The notes under the pieces: generated by a model
Told to the model about the DNA's origin: nothing
The model's input: the letters and a program-made list of their open reading frames with translations, nothing else
Database searches by the model: none
Assembly: GCA_016778045.1 (NCBI GenBank)
Contig: JADHQG010000002.1
Location: forward strand, 1 to 56,320
Length of the DNA stretch: 56,320 nucleotides
Origin: Luminiphilus sp.
Lineage (GTDB): Bacteria; Pseudomonadota; Gammaproteobacteria; Pseudomonadales; Halieaceae
Direction: 5' to 3'
In this document: positions 11,552 through 21,546 of the stretch, in pieces
How positions within the stretch are numbered: the stretch's first letter is position 1
Layout of the letters: every line of letters starts with the position of its first letter
Position numbers and translations under genes: made by a program

Positions 11552-12585
11552 TGCAACTGAAGCCCGCGCAGCTTGAGCAACACCTCAGCAACACCCTCGC
11601 TTCCTGCTACCTTCTATCCGGCGATGAACCGTTGCTGGTTCAAGAGTGTGTCGACGCCATCCGCGCGGCAGCGCGACAAGCGGGATGCGCCGAACGGCAG
11701 CGGATTCATATTGCGAACAAAGAGGATTGGCAGGAGCTGAGTCACTCTGCGGGGTCCCTGTCTCTCTTTGCCGATCGAAAATTAATCGAAATTCAGCTGC
11801 CCAGTGGCAAGCCCGGTACCGAGGGCAGTAAAGCGCTGCAGGAATACCTGAGTACTCAACCAGAGGATGTGTTGCTGATCGTCAGCGGACGCATCGATAA
11901 ACAGTCGCAAAAAAGTAAGTGGTATACGGGACTGGACGAGGCCGGCGTCATCATTCCCATTTGGCCTGTATCGCCCCCTGAATTGCCCGACTGGATCATG
12001 TCACGCATGCGCAGCGCAGGATTAAGCGCCGACCCCGATGCTGTCGCGTTGCTGGCAGAGCGGCTCGAAGGCAACCTTTTGGCCGCCGCTCAGGAGATCG
12101 AGAAGCTGCGTTTGCTGCATGGTGAGCAAACCATTAGCGCCGAAATGGTCGCAGACACGGTATCGGACAACGCGCGCTACGATGCCTTCCGACTGGTGGA
12201 CGTTGCACTGTCGGGCGATGCCAGAGCGGCGGTGAGAACGCTGAGAGGACTGAGAGCCGAATCCATTCAACCGCCGGTCTTGCTGTGGGCGATCGCCCGC
12301 GAAGTGCGATTATTGGCCGATGTAAAACGGGACGTGGCAGGCGGTGCGGCGATCAATCAGGCACTGAATCAGCGCGGCGTTTGGCGTAATCGTCAGGCAC
12401 TGGTGCGCGCTGCGGTCAATCGGCTCGGTGGCCGGGATCTCGCGGAGATGCAGGCGCTGAGCTTCCAGGCAGACGGAGCCAGCAAGGGGTTTCTCAGCGG
12501 CGAACCCTGGAGCCTACTGGAGCGTCTGGTGGTAGTGATGGCTCAGGGACTGCCGGCGCCCACAACAGCGGAGCGCCTCGCATAG
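11551..12585 (+). CDS. holA: DNA polymerase III subunit delta
   Basis: [32 protein letters not shown]..., YTGLDEAGVIIPIWP; position after lptE. Confidence 0.93.
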   Translation: MQLKPAQLEQHLSNTLASCYLLSGDEPLLVQECVDAIRAAARQAGCAERQRIHIANKEDWQELSHSAGSLSLFADRKLIEIQLPSGKPGTEGSKALQEYLSTQPEDVLLIVSGRIDKQSQKSKWYTGLDEAGVIIPIWPVSPPELPDWIMSRMRSAGLSADPDAVALLAERLEGNLLAAAQEIEKLRLLHGEQTISAEMVADTVSDNARYDAFRLVDVALSGDARAAVRTLRGLRAESIQPPVLLWAIAREVRLLADVKRDVAGGAAINQALNQRGVWRNRQALVRAAVNRLGGRDLAEMQALSFQADGASKGFLSGEPWSLLERLVVVMAQGLPAPTTAERLA

Positions 12586-13811
12586 CACGTCGCCGCCAAA
12601 CCTAAACCGACCCCCCCTACCAACATTGACACGCTGCTGAAGCCGAACCGGTCTGCCCCCGCGCCCAGTAGTGCCGCACCCAAAGCAGGGGCGCCCATAG
12701 CGAACATCGTCCACACGCTCATCACCCGGCCTCGGTAGTCACCCTCAGCACACAGCTGAACCAGCGTCTGTGAACCCGTCCCGGCAATGGTCGCCACAAT
12801 GCTGAGACAAGAGACCCAAACAGACAGGCCGAGGGTCCCCGAGAACCAGCGCAGGCTTGCAAGTCCAAGGCAGGCAAGGCCAATGGCAACACAAACCAGT
12901 CTGAACAGAGCGATTAGGTCCGCTGTTTGGCGACTGACAAACAAGCCGCCCAGTACCGAACCTAGGCCCGCCATGGCGACCAGCGTCGCCAGTTCGGTGG
13001 AGCCGCCCTGCAGTAGCTGCCCTGACAAGGCGGGCAGCAGCTCAATCACCGTGCGCCCGAGCAGACCGTTCAATGCCGTGAGCGCCAGCAGTAACTTCAG
13101 GTCAGTGCGTCCCAGTAAATAGTGAAAACCGGCGATCAGCTGCTGAACATACGGTGCTGACGTTTTGGCGTCCGAGGGTCGTTCGATTCTCAGTCGTGAT
13201 AACCCCAGAAAAGAGATGCAGAACATCAGCATCGCCATCATCCACGCGGCGGTGACAGTCAATTGGGCCACCAGTAGGGCACCCACGGCAGGTCCAACCA
13301 TACGGGCGATATTGAATGACATGGCGGAATAGCCGACGGCGCTGGGCAGGGCTTCACGGGCAACCAGTAGCGGCACGAGCGCGAGCCGCATAGGCGAGTG
13401 GAGAGAAGTCGCCACGCCCAGAGCACTCGCCAACGTGACCAACATGGCGCGGTCGTAGACATCAAAGCCCGATGTCATCGCGCCCAGCAGCGCAATCAGA
13501 CTGTGAATAACCATGGAGAGCCGAAGCCCCTCACGCGGGTTGATGCGGTCTGACAGGATGCCGAACCACGGGGATAGCACCAGAGCCGGTGCCAGCATCA
13601 GAGCCCCGACAATGCCAACCCAAGTGGCTGAATGCGTGAGTTCCCAGGCGCTCCAGCCGAGCAAAAATCGTAGCAGCCAGGCGCCCAAGCTCGAGAACCA
13701 ACTGGCCGGGTAATAGCGCCTAAAACGCGGGTCCGAGAGCGCGGATCGATGCACCTGTCGCGTTTCACGACAGTCCGAAAAATCCTCACTTGCTTTTTGG
13801 GTCACGCTCAA
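12543..13811 (-). CDS. MFS transporter (MFS_3/EntS-like)
   Basis: About 12 hydrophobic segments; FRRYYPASWFSSLGAWLLRFLLGWSAWELTHSATWVGIVGALMLAP. TTG start at 13811 abuts the LexA box; the true start may be downstream. Confidence 0.8.
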   Translation of the reverse strand: MSVTQKASEDFSDCRETRQVHRSALSDPRFRRYYPASWFSSLGAWLLRFLLGWSAWELTHSATWVGIVGALMLAPALVLSPWFGILSDRINPREGLRLSMVIHSLIALLGAMTSGFDVYDRAMLVTLASALGVATSLHSPMRLALVPLLVAREALPSAVGYSAMSFNIARMVGPAVGALLVAQLTVTAAWMMAMLMFCISFLGLSRLRIERPSDAKTSAPYVQQLIAGFHYLLGRTDLKLLLALTALNGLLGRTVIELLPALSGQLLQGGSTELATLVAMAGLGSVLGGLFVSRQTADLIALFRLVCVAIGLACLGLASLRWFSGTLGLSVWVSCLSIVATIAGTGSQTLVQLCAEGDYRGRVMSVWTMFAMGAPALGAALLGAGADRFGFSSVSMLVGGVGLGLAATCYARRSAVVGAGSP

Positions 13812-13812
13812 A

Positions 13813-13832
13813 TACTGTCTATTTATACAGTA
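13813..13832. promoter_or_regulatory. LexA box (SOS operator), imuA/MFS divergent region
   Basis: TACTGTCTATTTATACAGTA: CTGT-N8-ACAG with 9-bp symmetric arms (AAATACTGT/ACAGTATTT). Confidence 0.92.
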
Positions 13833-13915
13833 TTTTTACTGTTGTGGCTGTCTCGTTTGACACTCGCTGACCGGCGACGGCGGTCAGGCATAACTGTATG
13901 GAACCGGAGTACATC

Positions 13916-14692
13916 ATGAATTATCTGCTCGAAGATATTTTCCGCCGTGCCGACACCTGGCGAGGTATGGGCCAACACGGTATGGGGCCATTCCACGCCG
14001 GTCAACATAACCGTATTTTCCTGCATCCAGAAGCCACCGCCGCCAACGGCGATGCCTATACTTTTTCCGGGATCAGAACCGGTTTCGACGCGCTGGATGC
14101 GCAACTCTACAACAGAGGCTGGCCACCCGGAGGGTGTATCGAAGTCATTAGCAACCAATGTGGGCTCGATGCCATGGGTGTGTTCATGCCTATGATGAAA
14201 ACCCTTTCCGGACAAGGTCACTGGCAGGTATTTATTGATCCTCCCTACACGCCTTACGCTCCACTGCTCGCCGGCGAGGGCATCGACCTCCAGGAGATCA
14301 TGCTCGTGCACCCCCGAAATCGTGATGAGGTTCTGTGGTCAACCGAGCAAGCCTTAAGGAGCAACACCTGCAGCGCGGTCTTTGCCTGGTTGGGCGCAAC
14401 GGATTATCGCTATGCAGAACTGCGCAAAATTCAATTGGCCGCTGCCAGCCATGGCACGGTCGCTATTCTGTTTCGCTCATCCGAGGCGCTGGATCAGGCC
14501 TCCCCTGCCAGCCTCAAAATTCAGATAGACGGTTACCGCCAGATCAAAATTCTCAAGCAACGAGGGGGGCATCAAAGCCCGGCAATTCCACTGCCAATGG
14601 ATGAATCCATTCCTCATGTAGCCCCCATCTGGACGGCTATGGAATCGCCAGATTCATTCCCAAATCAGTCAGATTGCCGCCCTTCCGCCTGA
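13916..14692 (+). CDS. imuA: Translesion synthesis-associated protein ImuA
   Basis: GFDALDAQLYNRGWPPGGCIEVIS, FIDPPYTPYAPLLAGEGIDLQEIMLVHP, WSTEQALRSNTCSAVFAWL, as in ImuA. GGAG SD before ATG 13916; LexA box about 85 bp upstream. Confidence 0.9.
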   Translation: MNYLLEDIFRRADTWRGMGQHGMGPFHAGQHNRIFLHPEATAANGDAYTFSGIRTGFDALDAQLYNRGWPPGGCIEVISNQCGLDAMGVFMPMMKTLSGQGHWQVFIDPPYTPYAPLLAGEGIDLQEIMLVHPRNRDEVLWSTEQALRSNTCSAVFAWLGATDYRYAELRKIQLAAASHGTVAILFRSSEALDQASPASLKIQIDGYRQIKILKQRGGHQSPAIPLPMDESIPHVAPIWTAMESPDSFPNQSDCRPSA

Positions 14693-14740
14693 ACGGTCGC
14701 CCCGAGATATCGACCAAAGGCCCACACATAAAACACACAT

Positions 14741-14766
14741 AAAAAAAGCCCCGCGAGGCGGGGCTT
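14741..14766 (-). terminator. Rho-independent terminator of katG
   Basis: AAGCCCCGC-GAG-GCGGGGCTT stem (14746-14766) with an A7 run (U-tract on the minus strand). Confidence 0.88.
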
Positions 14767-14787
14767 AGTCATGCACCGTCAAACCGC

Positions 14788-17052
14788 TTATTGGGCGACG
14801 CTCACCACGACGTTGCCAGAGTCTTCAATATCAAAACGGTCCGCGTCCATGACCTTGGTCCACGCGCTGGCGAAATCTTTGATAAAGCGCTGCCGACTTT
14901 CGTCAAATGCGTAGAACTCCACCACCGCACGCAGTTCCGAGTTGGAGCCGAAGACGAGATCGAATTCCGTCGCGGTCCACTTGAGCTCGCCACTCTGCCG
15001 GTCGCGTCCCTCAAAGACGTACGCTTCAGAGGACGGCCCCCATGCGGTATTCATATCGAGCAGATTCATAAAGAAATCATTGCTCAAGACTCCCGGACGA
15101 TCCGTGAGAACACCGCGGTCACTGCCATCGGCGTTGGCATTCATGGCACGTAATCCACCCAGCAATACCGTCATTTCTGACACGGTCAGATTCAGCATAT
15201 CGGCCTTGTCGATTAACGCCTGCGAAGGCGACATAAAGCCGAGGTCTGCCATGTAATTACGGAAACCGTCATGGCGAGGCTCCATCACAGACCATGACGT
15301 TGCGTCTACAGAACCTTCGATCGCATCGACACGTCCCGGAGTGAACGGAATCGATACCTCGACCCCGAATTCCTCGGCCGCCTGCTCAACCCCGACGTTA
15401 CCCGCAAGCACGATGACATCAGCCAGTGATACCTGCTTGCCACCGGACAAGCCGCTGTTGAACTCATCCTGTACTTCCTCCAGCACAGCCATCACCTCGG
15501 CCAATTCAGTAGGGTTATTAATCGCCCACTGATTCTGGGGCGCGAGGCGGATACGAGCGCCGTTGGCACCGCCGCGCATGTCGGTGGCGCGATACGTAGA
15601 GGCAGAGGCCCAAGCGGTACTCACGAGTTGCGTGTTGGACAGTCCACTGGCCTCAATGGCGGCTTCCAGCTTACGGATATCCCGGTCACTGATCAGCTTG
15701 TAGTCGCGCTCGGGCAGCGGGTCTTGCCAGGCCAGAGTCTCTGCCGGCACATCGTCACCCAGATAACGGATCTTTGGACCCATGTCACGATGCGTCAATT
15801 TGAACCATGCTTTCGCAAAGGCCAGCTCGAACTCGGCGGGATCCTCGAGGAAGCGCTGCGAGATCTCGCGGTAGCTGGGGTCAAATTTCAACGACAGATC
15901 TGTCGTAAACATCACCGGTGCATGGCTCACACCTTCAAGATGGGCATCGGGGACTGTGCCCGCCGCAGCGCCGTCCTTGGGCTGCCACTGCAGTGCGCCC
16001 GCCGGACTGCGCGTTTGCTCCCACTCATAGGCAAACAAGTTCGCCAGATACATCATTGACCACTGGGTCGGCGTGGCTGTCCAAGCGCCCTCCAGACCCG
16101 AAGTCACCGTGTCTTCTGCGTTACCTTTGCCACAGGTATTTTTCCAACCAAAGCCCTGCTCAACGATTGCCTCGCCAGTTGGCTCCGGACCTACGCAGTC
16201 ATCAGGCTTGTGCGCGCCGTGGGCCTTCCCGAATGAGTGTCCGCCCGCAATCAGTGCCACGGTCTCTTCATCATTCATCGCCATTCGGCCGAAGGTCTCA
16301 CGGATATCATGGGCGGCCAGCACGGGGTCGGGATTGCCATTGGGGCCCTCAGGATTGACGTAGATCAGACCCATCTGTACGGCAGCCAGGCCTTTGCGCA
16401 ACTGGCGACCTTCAGCATAGCGCTCGTCAGCGAGCATCTTGGCTTCAGGACCCCAGTACACCCACTCGGGCTCCCAGTCGTCGGTGCGGCCGCCGGCAAA
16501 TCCAAACGTCTTGAACCCCATGTTTTCCATGGCCACGTTACCCGCGAGAACCATCAGGTCAGCCCAGGAAATCTGGTTGCCGTATTTTTGCTTGATGGGC
16601 CACAACAGTCGTCGCGCTTTGTCGAGGTTGCCGTTGTCCGGCCAACTGTTCAGCGGTTCGAAGCGCTGCTGGCCGCCATCGGCACCACCGCGGCCATCTG
16701 ACGTACGATAAGTACCGGCACTGTGCCACGCCATACGCACAAAAAACGGACCGTAGTTACCGTAGTCTGCAGGCCACCAAGGCTGCGAAGTCGTGAGCGT
16801 GTCGTTGATATCCGCTTTAAGCGCTTCCAAATCGAGACGCGCGAATTCTGCGGCGTAATCAAAATCGCCACCAAGTGGGTTGGCGCTGCGCTCGTGCTGT
16901 CGCAGCGGCGTCAGGTCAAGACTGGTCGGCCACCAGGCTTGGGTGCTTTTAGGTGTGCTTCGTGCCACCGATTCAATAGCCGGTAACGCCACCAGCGCCG
17001 CAGCCAAAGCAGTGTGCACGACCGTCGTTTTCATTAACGTCATTTTCATCAT
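14788..17052 (-). CDS. katG: Catalase-peroxidase KatG with N-terminal signal peptide
   Basis: [55 protein letters not shown]. Start [32 protein letters not shown] is signal-like and preceded by GAGGA. Confidence 0.95.
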   Translation of the reverse strand: MMKMTLMKTTVVHTALAAALVALPAIESVARSTPKSTQAWWPTSLDLTPLRQHERSANPLGGDFDYAAEFARLDLEALKADINDTLTTSQPWWPADYGNYGPFFVRMAWHSAGTYRTSDGRGGADGGQQRFEPLNSWPDNGNLDKARRLLWPIKQKYGNQISWADLMVLAGNVAMENMGFKTFGFAGGRTDDWEPEWVYWGPEAKMLADERYAEGRQLRKGLAAVQMGLIYVNPEGPNGNPDPVLAAHDIRETFGRMAMNDEETVALIAGGHSFGKAHGAHKPDDCVGPEPTGEAIVEQGFGWKNTCGKGNAEDTVTSGLEGAWTATPTQWSMMYLANLFAYEWEQTRSPAGALQWQPKDGAAAGTVPDAHLEGVSHAPVMFTTDLSLKFDPSYREISQRFLEDPAEFELAFAKAWFKLTHRDMGPKIRYLGDDVPAETLAWQDPLPERDYKLISDRDIRKLEAAIEASGLSNTQLVSTAWASASTYRATDMRGGANGARIRLAPQNQWAINNPTELAEVMAVLEEVQDEFNSGLSGGKQVSLADVIVLAGNVGVEQAAEEFGVEVSIPFTPGRVDAIEGSVDATSWSVMEPRHDGFRNYMADLGFMSPSQALIDKADMLNLTVSEMTVLLGGLRAMNANADGSDRGVLTDRPGVLSNDFFMNLLDMNTAWGPSSEAYVFEGRDRQSGELKWTATEFDLVFGSNSELRAVVEFYAFDESRQRFIKDFASAWTKVMDADRFDIEDSGNVVVSVAQ

Positions 17053-17200
17053 GCTGTCCTCAGTAAAAAGAGATACCCCAGACACACTCTAGCCACTGAC
17101 CGCCGGTATTGAAAAGCTGATTGTTTAGATAAATACCATCGGTTTTTTCGATGACAGGGCCACAACAACCTTACCCGTGGCCGCACCCAAAAGCCGTTCG

Positions 17201-19174
17201 TTAACCATTGGCGAGGGTGGTGTTGATCAAGCGCTTAATGTTCGCTTCAAGCTGATCCAGCGGCACCGCGCCAGTGCGCAATACGACATCGTGAAAGGCA
17301 CGGATATCAAAATCAGCACCCAGCGCCTCGCGCGCCATTTCCCGCAGTTCCACAATGCGGAGTTTCCCAATCATGTAGGCCGTTGCCTGACCAGGCATAG
17401 CGATATACCGCTCAATGGCGCGCTGGCAGTCATATTCAGCGTTGGGGGTGTTGTTGACGAGGTAGGCCACCGCCTCTTCCCTTGTCCATTTCTTGTGGTG
17501 CAGCCCTGTATCGACGACCAGACGGGCTGCGCGCCAGAGCTCCATCGCCAAGCGCCCGAAATTTGAATAGGGATCTTGATAAAAGCCCATTTCATGCGCC
17601 AAATATTCAGAGTAGAGGCCCCATCCCTCCGTGTAAGCGGTGAACCGGGTATGTCGCTGAAAGTCAGGGACATCGCCCAGCTCTGCGGCGATAGCACGCT
17701 GCAAGTGATGACCCGGCAAGCCCTCGTGAAACGCTAAGGCTTCCAGATCAGTAGTGGGCATCGAGTTCATGTCATAGAGATTTGCGTAATAAATGCCGGG
17801 CCGTGAGCCATCTGGCGGCGGACTCTGATAGAAGGCCTTGCCCGCCGACTGTTCGCGGTAAGGCTCGACTCGCTTCACGACCAAGTCCGATTTCGGTAAC
17901 ACCCCAAAGTAATCCGGTAACCGCTGCGCCATGCTCTCGATGGCGCTGCGGGCTGCAGTCAGGTACGCGTCGCGGCCCTCATCGGTATTGGGATAGCGCA
18001 GGGAAGCGTCGTTGCGCACCCGATCAAGAAAGTCGCTGAGGTCTCCCTCTTCCCCCAGTGCCGACATCACAGCACGCATCTCCATATGAAGTCGCGCTAC
18101 ATTGGCGAGACCCGCTTGGTGAATTTCTTCGGCTGTCAGATCGGTCGTGGTGTAAACACGCAGCCTGTTTTCATAAAAAGCCTCCCCCTCGGGAAACCGC
18201 CAGACGCCATCCTCAGAGGGAGCGCCGCTCTGCTGAGCTTGAAGCGCAGCGATGAGCCGTTCATAAGCAGGTTTAACGGCGGTGAGGAGTGCCGTTCTCG
18301 CGGCCTGGCTGAGGTCCTCCGATACCGTGGGCTCCAGATCCAATGCATCCAGCTTGCTGGAAAAATCTTGCCAAAGAATAGATGGCTCGGCGCTATCATC
18401 AAATGGTGATCCCTTTAGCACATTACCTGCTGATCGAACGATCTTGGGAATCATCCAGTCGACCAGATACAAGCCTTTCTCAGCACGAAGCGCCAGTTGC
18501 TCGATGACGCCGTCAAAGTACTGCGGCAAGTTATTCAACCGTGCGATGTAGGCTTGAGCGTCTGCTTCAGAGGTAACGGTGTGCACATTGACCAACAGAC
18601 TGACCACGCCGGTGTGAGGGCCACGATGCTGATGAATAACATAGCGGTGATGCCTGAAAGGCGCGCCCGCCAGTGTCCGCTCCAGATCCAGGCGGTAGAG
18701 TTGATAGGACAGTAACCGCTCTGAGGATAACTGGGCGGTGTCAATGCCCTCGATGAACGCCAGTCGTTGGCGCGTTATCTCGAGAGACTCAAGCTGAAAA
18801 GACTCCGACACATCGTTCCATTGGTCTTGCTGGTCCTTAACACCGAGGTAACTGGCACTAGCGGGAAAACGGGCCAGATCCTCGGCCCAGGTGGCGGCAA
18901 AAAAGGCCTCCAGTTTCTGTTGTTCGGCAGACGGGGGAGCGGCGACCTCGGCAGTTTCGGTGGATGTCTGTGTCGAGTCGCAAGCCACCAATAGCGCGAC
19001 CAGCAGCGCGCCTAATAGCCACCGAGAAACAGTGGCGGTGCGCCGCGATGAGCGAACGCTTACATAAACCAAGCGGGATATCGTCAGGTGATACAGGTTC
19101 AGCATAAATAAAATCCGGTTTACAGCCAGCGGATGGAAGCGCACCAGTATAGTTTTGCAAAATAACGGGGTCAT
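17201..19174 (-). CDS. DUF885 family putative metallopeptidase, lipoprotein
   Basis: LALLVACDSTQ lipobox; LEALAFHEGLPGHHLQRA (HExGH-type) typical of DUF885. Start codon uncertain. Confidence 0.85.
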   Translation of the reverse strand: MTPLFCKTILVRFHPLAVNRILFMLNLYHLTISRLVYVSVRSSRRTATVSRWLLGALLVALLVACDSTQTSTETAEVAAPPSAEQQKLEAFFAATWAEDLARFPASASYLGVKDQQDQWNDVSESFQLESLEITRQRLAFIEGIDTAQLSSERLLSYQLYRLDLERTLAGAPFRHHRYVIHQHRGPHTGVVSLLVNVHTVTSEADAQAYIARLNNLPQYFDGVIEQLALRAEKGLYLVDWMIPKIVRSAGNVLKGSPFDDSAEPSILWQDFSSKLDALDLEPTVSEDLSQAARTALLTAVKPAYERLIAALQAQQSGAPSEDGVWRFPEGEAFYENRLRVYTTTDLTAEEIHQAGLANVARLHMEMRAVMSALGEEGDLSDFLDRVRNDASLRYPNTDEGRDAYLTAARSAIESMAQRLPDYFGVLPKSDLVVKRVEPYREQSAGKAFYQSPPPDGSRPGIYYANLYDMNSMPTTDLEALAFHEGLPGHHLQRAIAAELGDVPDFQRHTRFTAYTEGWGLYSEYLAHEMGFYQDPYSNFGRLAMELWRAARLVVDTGLHHKKWTREEAVAYLVNNTPNAEYDCQRAIERYIAMPGQATAYMIGKLRIVELREMAREALGADFDIRAFHDVVLRTGAVPLDQLEANIKRLINTTLANG

Positions 19175-19204
19175 CAGGGCAAGTCATCGGGATTATCCCC
19201 ATAA

Positions 19205-19224
19205 TACTGTATAAAAATACAGTA
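19205..19224. promoter_or_regulatory. LexA box upstream of imuB
   Basis: TACTGTATAAAAATACAGTA, embedded in a 36-bp perfect inverted repeat 19197-19232. Confidence 0.94.
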
Positions 19225-19231
19225 TTATGGG

Positions 19232-20740
19232 GTGATGTCTCTGTGGCTTTGCCTCCGTTTTGAGTTACTTCCGCTGGAAGCCCTGTTGCAACAACGGGGC
19301 TGTCGCCACGATATCGCGACTGTTATCGCCTCCCAGCGCAAGGTGCTGGTTTGTGACGATCAGACCAGCCTGGCCGGTGTACTGCCCGGGCAAAGCGTCA
19401 ACACAGCGCAGGCATTACTTTCTCATTGTGAACACCGCGTACTCGAACGCTCGCTGGAAACCGAGGACAGGTTACTGGAACAGCTCACCAGCTGGGCCTA
19501 CGGAATCTCACCGCACCTACAACGCTGGCGCGATAACGCTCTGATGATTGAAATTGGCAGCTGCCTGCAAGTGCATCACGGCCTTGAGGCATTACTCAAT
19601 CATGTCGACAACGAGATGCAGCTGCGTGGACTCACCGCCGCGCTCGGCGTTGCTGAAACCCGCAACGCTGCCTGGCTGCTGAGCTATACCGACCGCGATG
19701 ACGCCCGCCGACCCGAACAACCTCTTGTCATCCGGTTGGCACCACTCCCTCTGAATCTCATCGACGATGCATTTCCCAAAGCTGTCAAACGCCTCGAGAA
19801 AACGGGCATACGGCAATTTCGGCAATTGCTTGATATTCCTTTACCCGCGCTGGGTAAACGCTGCGGCGAGGCTTTTCTAGAGTGGCTCAATCAACTACAA
19901 GGCAATCGACAGGAGCCAGCTGTCACCTACCAACCGCCGGAGCGTTTTGAAGATACGCTGTGGTTCGGTTTTGATATTCAAAATCAACAGGAACTGCATC
20001 CCGCCATGCGGCGCTTGCTGGCACACTTCTGCCACTTTTTAACGAATACGCAGCTCACGAGTGGCGCCATCGAATGGCGCTACCTGATACCTCGACATTC
20101 ACCTCAAGCACCCCGTTCACAACCTCACTCCATATTGCAACGGCATGCGGCAGAAGCACCTCCGGGTATCTCCTTTAAAGTTTTTTCCGATACGGCACGG
20201 CACAATGCTGAGCTCTGGTTCGAGCTGTCGTGCCTGCAACTCGACAATCAATCTTTCCCTGAGGGCATTGAAGGACTCTCGCTGGTAGTAGAGCAGTTTC
20301 AGGAAGCCAGTAGCGCATCTGAAGACTTGTTTCATAGCGGGATTGATATAGCATCCCGCCACGAATTGGTCGATCGACTGCGAAGCAGGCTCGGCCTGCA
20401 GGCTGTCGGCTATCTGGACTGCCGCTACGAACACCTGCCGGAAGACGCGGTGGTCGAAACACACATCATGAGTGCTGAGCGCAACAGCGATGACAACCCG
20501 TTAGGACAAAGACCTTTTTGGTTATTACCCGCCCCCCAGCCTATCCATCAGGACGCAGAGCAGCTGTACTGGAATGGCCCGCTGCATGTGCAGTATGGCC
20601 CGGAGCGTATCGAAGATCAGTGGTGGAGTACGCCCGTTAGCCGGGACTACTACATTGCCTATACACCCCAAAAACAACCGGTTTGGATTTATCAGGATCG
20701 GCACAACCGTCGCTGGTATTTACACGGTCTCTTCGCCTAA
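19232..20740 (+). CDS. imuB: Y-family polymerase-like protein ImuB
   Basis: LWLCLRFELLPLEAL N-terminus; C-terminal GPERIEDQWWSTPVSRDYYIAYTPQKQPVWIYQDRHNRRWYLHGLFA, typical of ImuB. Confidence 0.93.
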   Translation: MMSLWLCLRFELLPLEALLQQRGCRHDIATVIASQRKVLVCDDQTSLAGVLPGQSVNTAQALLSHCEHRVLERSLETEDRLLEQLTSWAYGISPHLQRWRDNALMIEIGSCLQVHHGLEALLNHVDNEMQLRGLTAALGVAETRNAAWLLSYTDRDDARRPEQPLVIRLAPLPLNLIDDAFPKAVKRLEKTGIRQFRQLLDIPLPALGKRCGEAFLEWLNQLQGNRQEPAVTYQPPERFEDTLWFGFDIQNQQELHPAMRRLLAHFCHFLTNTQLTSGAIEWRYLIPRHSPQAPRSQPHSILQRHAAEAPPGISFKVFSDTARHNAELWFELSCLQLDNQSFPEGIEGLSLVVEQFQEASSASEDLFHSGIDIASRHELVDRLRSRLGLQAVGYLDCRYEHLPEDAVVETHIMSAERNSDDNPLGQRPFWLLPAPQPIHQDAEQLYWNGPLHVQYGPERIEDQWWSTPVSRDYYIAYTPQKQPVWIYQDRHNRRWYLHGLFA

Positions 20741-20830
20741 TCGTGTAATGCCCGAGCTGCGTCTCTTATCCTACTGTGGCCTGCGAAGTGGATCACGGGA
20801 TCGGGACCGGGTTAGCCACAGCATGCAGAC

Positions 20831-21394
20831 TCAGTGCGACTGCTTCGCGAGGGCCTCAGCCGGAGTATCCAACCAAATAAGATCGGTCATATCGAACCCC
20901 AGTTCGGCACCAGTCTCCAGAAATCGTGCCCTGAGCGTATCGCTGATCTGAGGGCTTCGCGCCAGGAACCATAAGTAGTCGCGGTTAAAGCCAGAGACAA
21001 AGGCGTAGTCGTAATCTTCCCCCAGCTCAAACACCACATAACTGCCATAAAACGGCCCAAAGAAAGACACTTTGAGGTGGGCGACATCCGGCGACTTTAC
21101 AAAGCGCGCAACGCCTTCTGCCTCGCGCCACTCCCCCTCTTCAGCATCAAAACCACGGTTCAATACCGAAATACTGCCGTCAGGATTGACGTCGTAAGTA
21201 GCCGTTACGTCAGTCAGACCCCGCTCAAAACTGTGGTCCAGCCGAGCAATCTCGTGCCAGGTTCCCAGATACCGACCTTGATCAAATGCCGTAACGGGCT
21301 CAATACCATCAGGCACACCGGTACAAGCCACCAGGCCGAAACAGAGGATACCCACCAGCGCATATCGGCTGCGGCTTACTCTACTCATCATCAT
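20831..21394 (-). CDS. blc: Outer-membrane lipoprotein lipocalin (Blc-like)
   Basis: Lipobox CFGLVACTG; FDQGRYLGTWHEIARLDHSFERGLTDVTATY; DYLWFLARSPQIS. Confidence 0.9.
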   Translation of the reverse strand: MMMSRVSRSRYALVGILCFGLVACTGVPDGIEPVTAFDQGRYLGTWHEIARLDHSFERGLTDVTATYDVNPDGSISVLNRGFDAEEGEWREAEGVARFVKSPDVAHLKVSFFGPFYGSYVVFELGEDYDYAFVSGFNRDYLWFLARSPQISDTLRARFLETGAELGFDMTDLIWLDTPAEALAKQSH

Positions 21395-21520
21395 CGCCTC
21401 TCCTTTTCAGATCGCACCTGCTGATCAACGACCGGTCCGTGGCTTTGGCCCGGCATCTTTAAAAACAGTCTACGCTATTTCATATCAAGGCTTTTCAGCA
21501 GGGTACGCATGTCGCTAGAA

Positions 21521-21540
21521 TACTGTTTATTTATACAGTA
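21521..21540. promoter_or_regulatory. LexA box upstream of dnaE2
   Basis: TACTGTTTATTTATACAGTA; one mismatch to the imuA box. GTG start lies 6 nt downstream. Confidence 0.94.
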
Positions 21541-21546
21541 TTTGTT

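Noticed and set aside
15628-16711. Several plus-strand ORFs (143-154 aa) opposite katG
   Set aside because: Antisense shadows of a well-supported katG.
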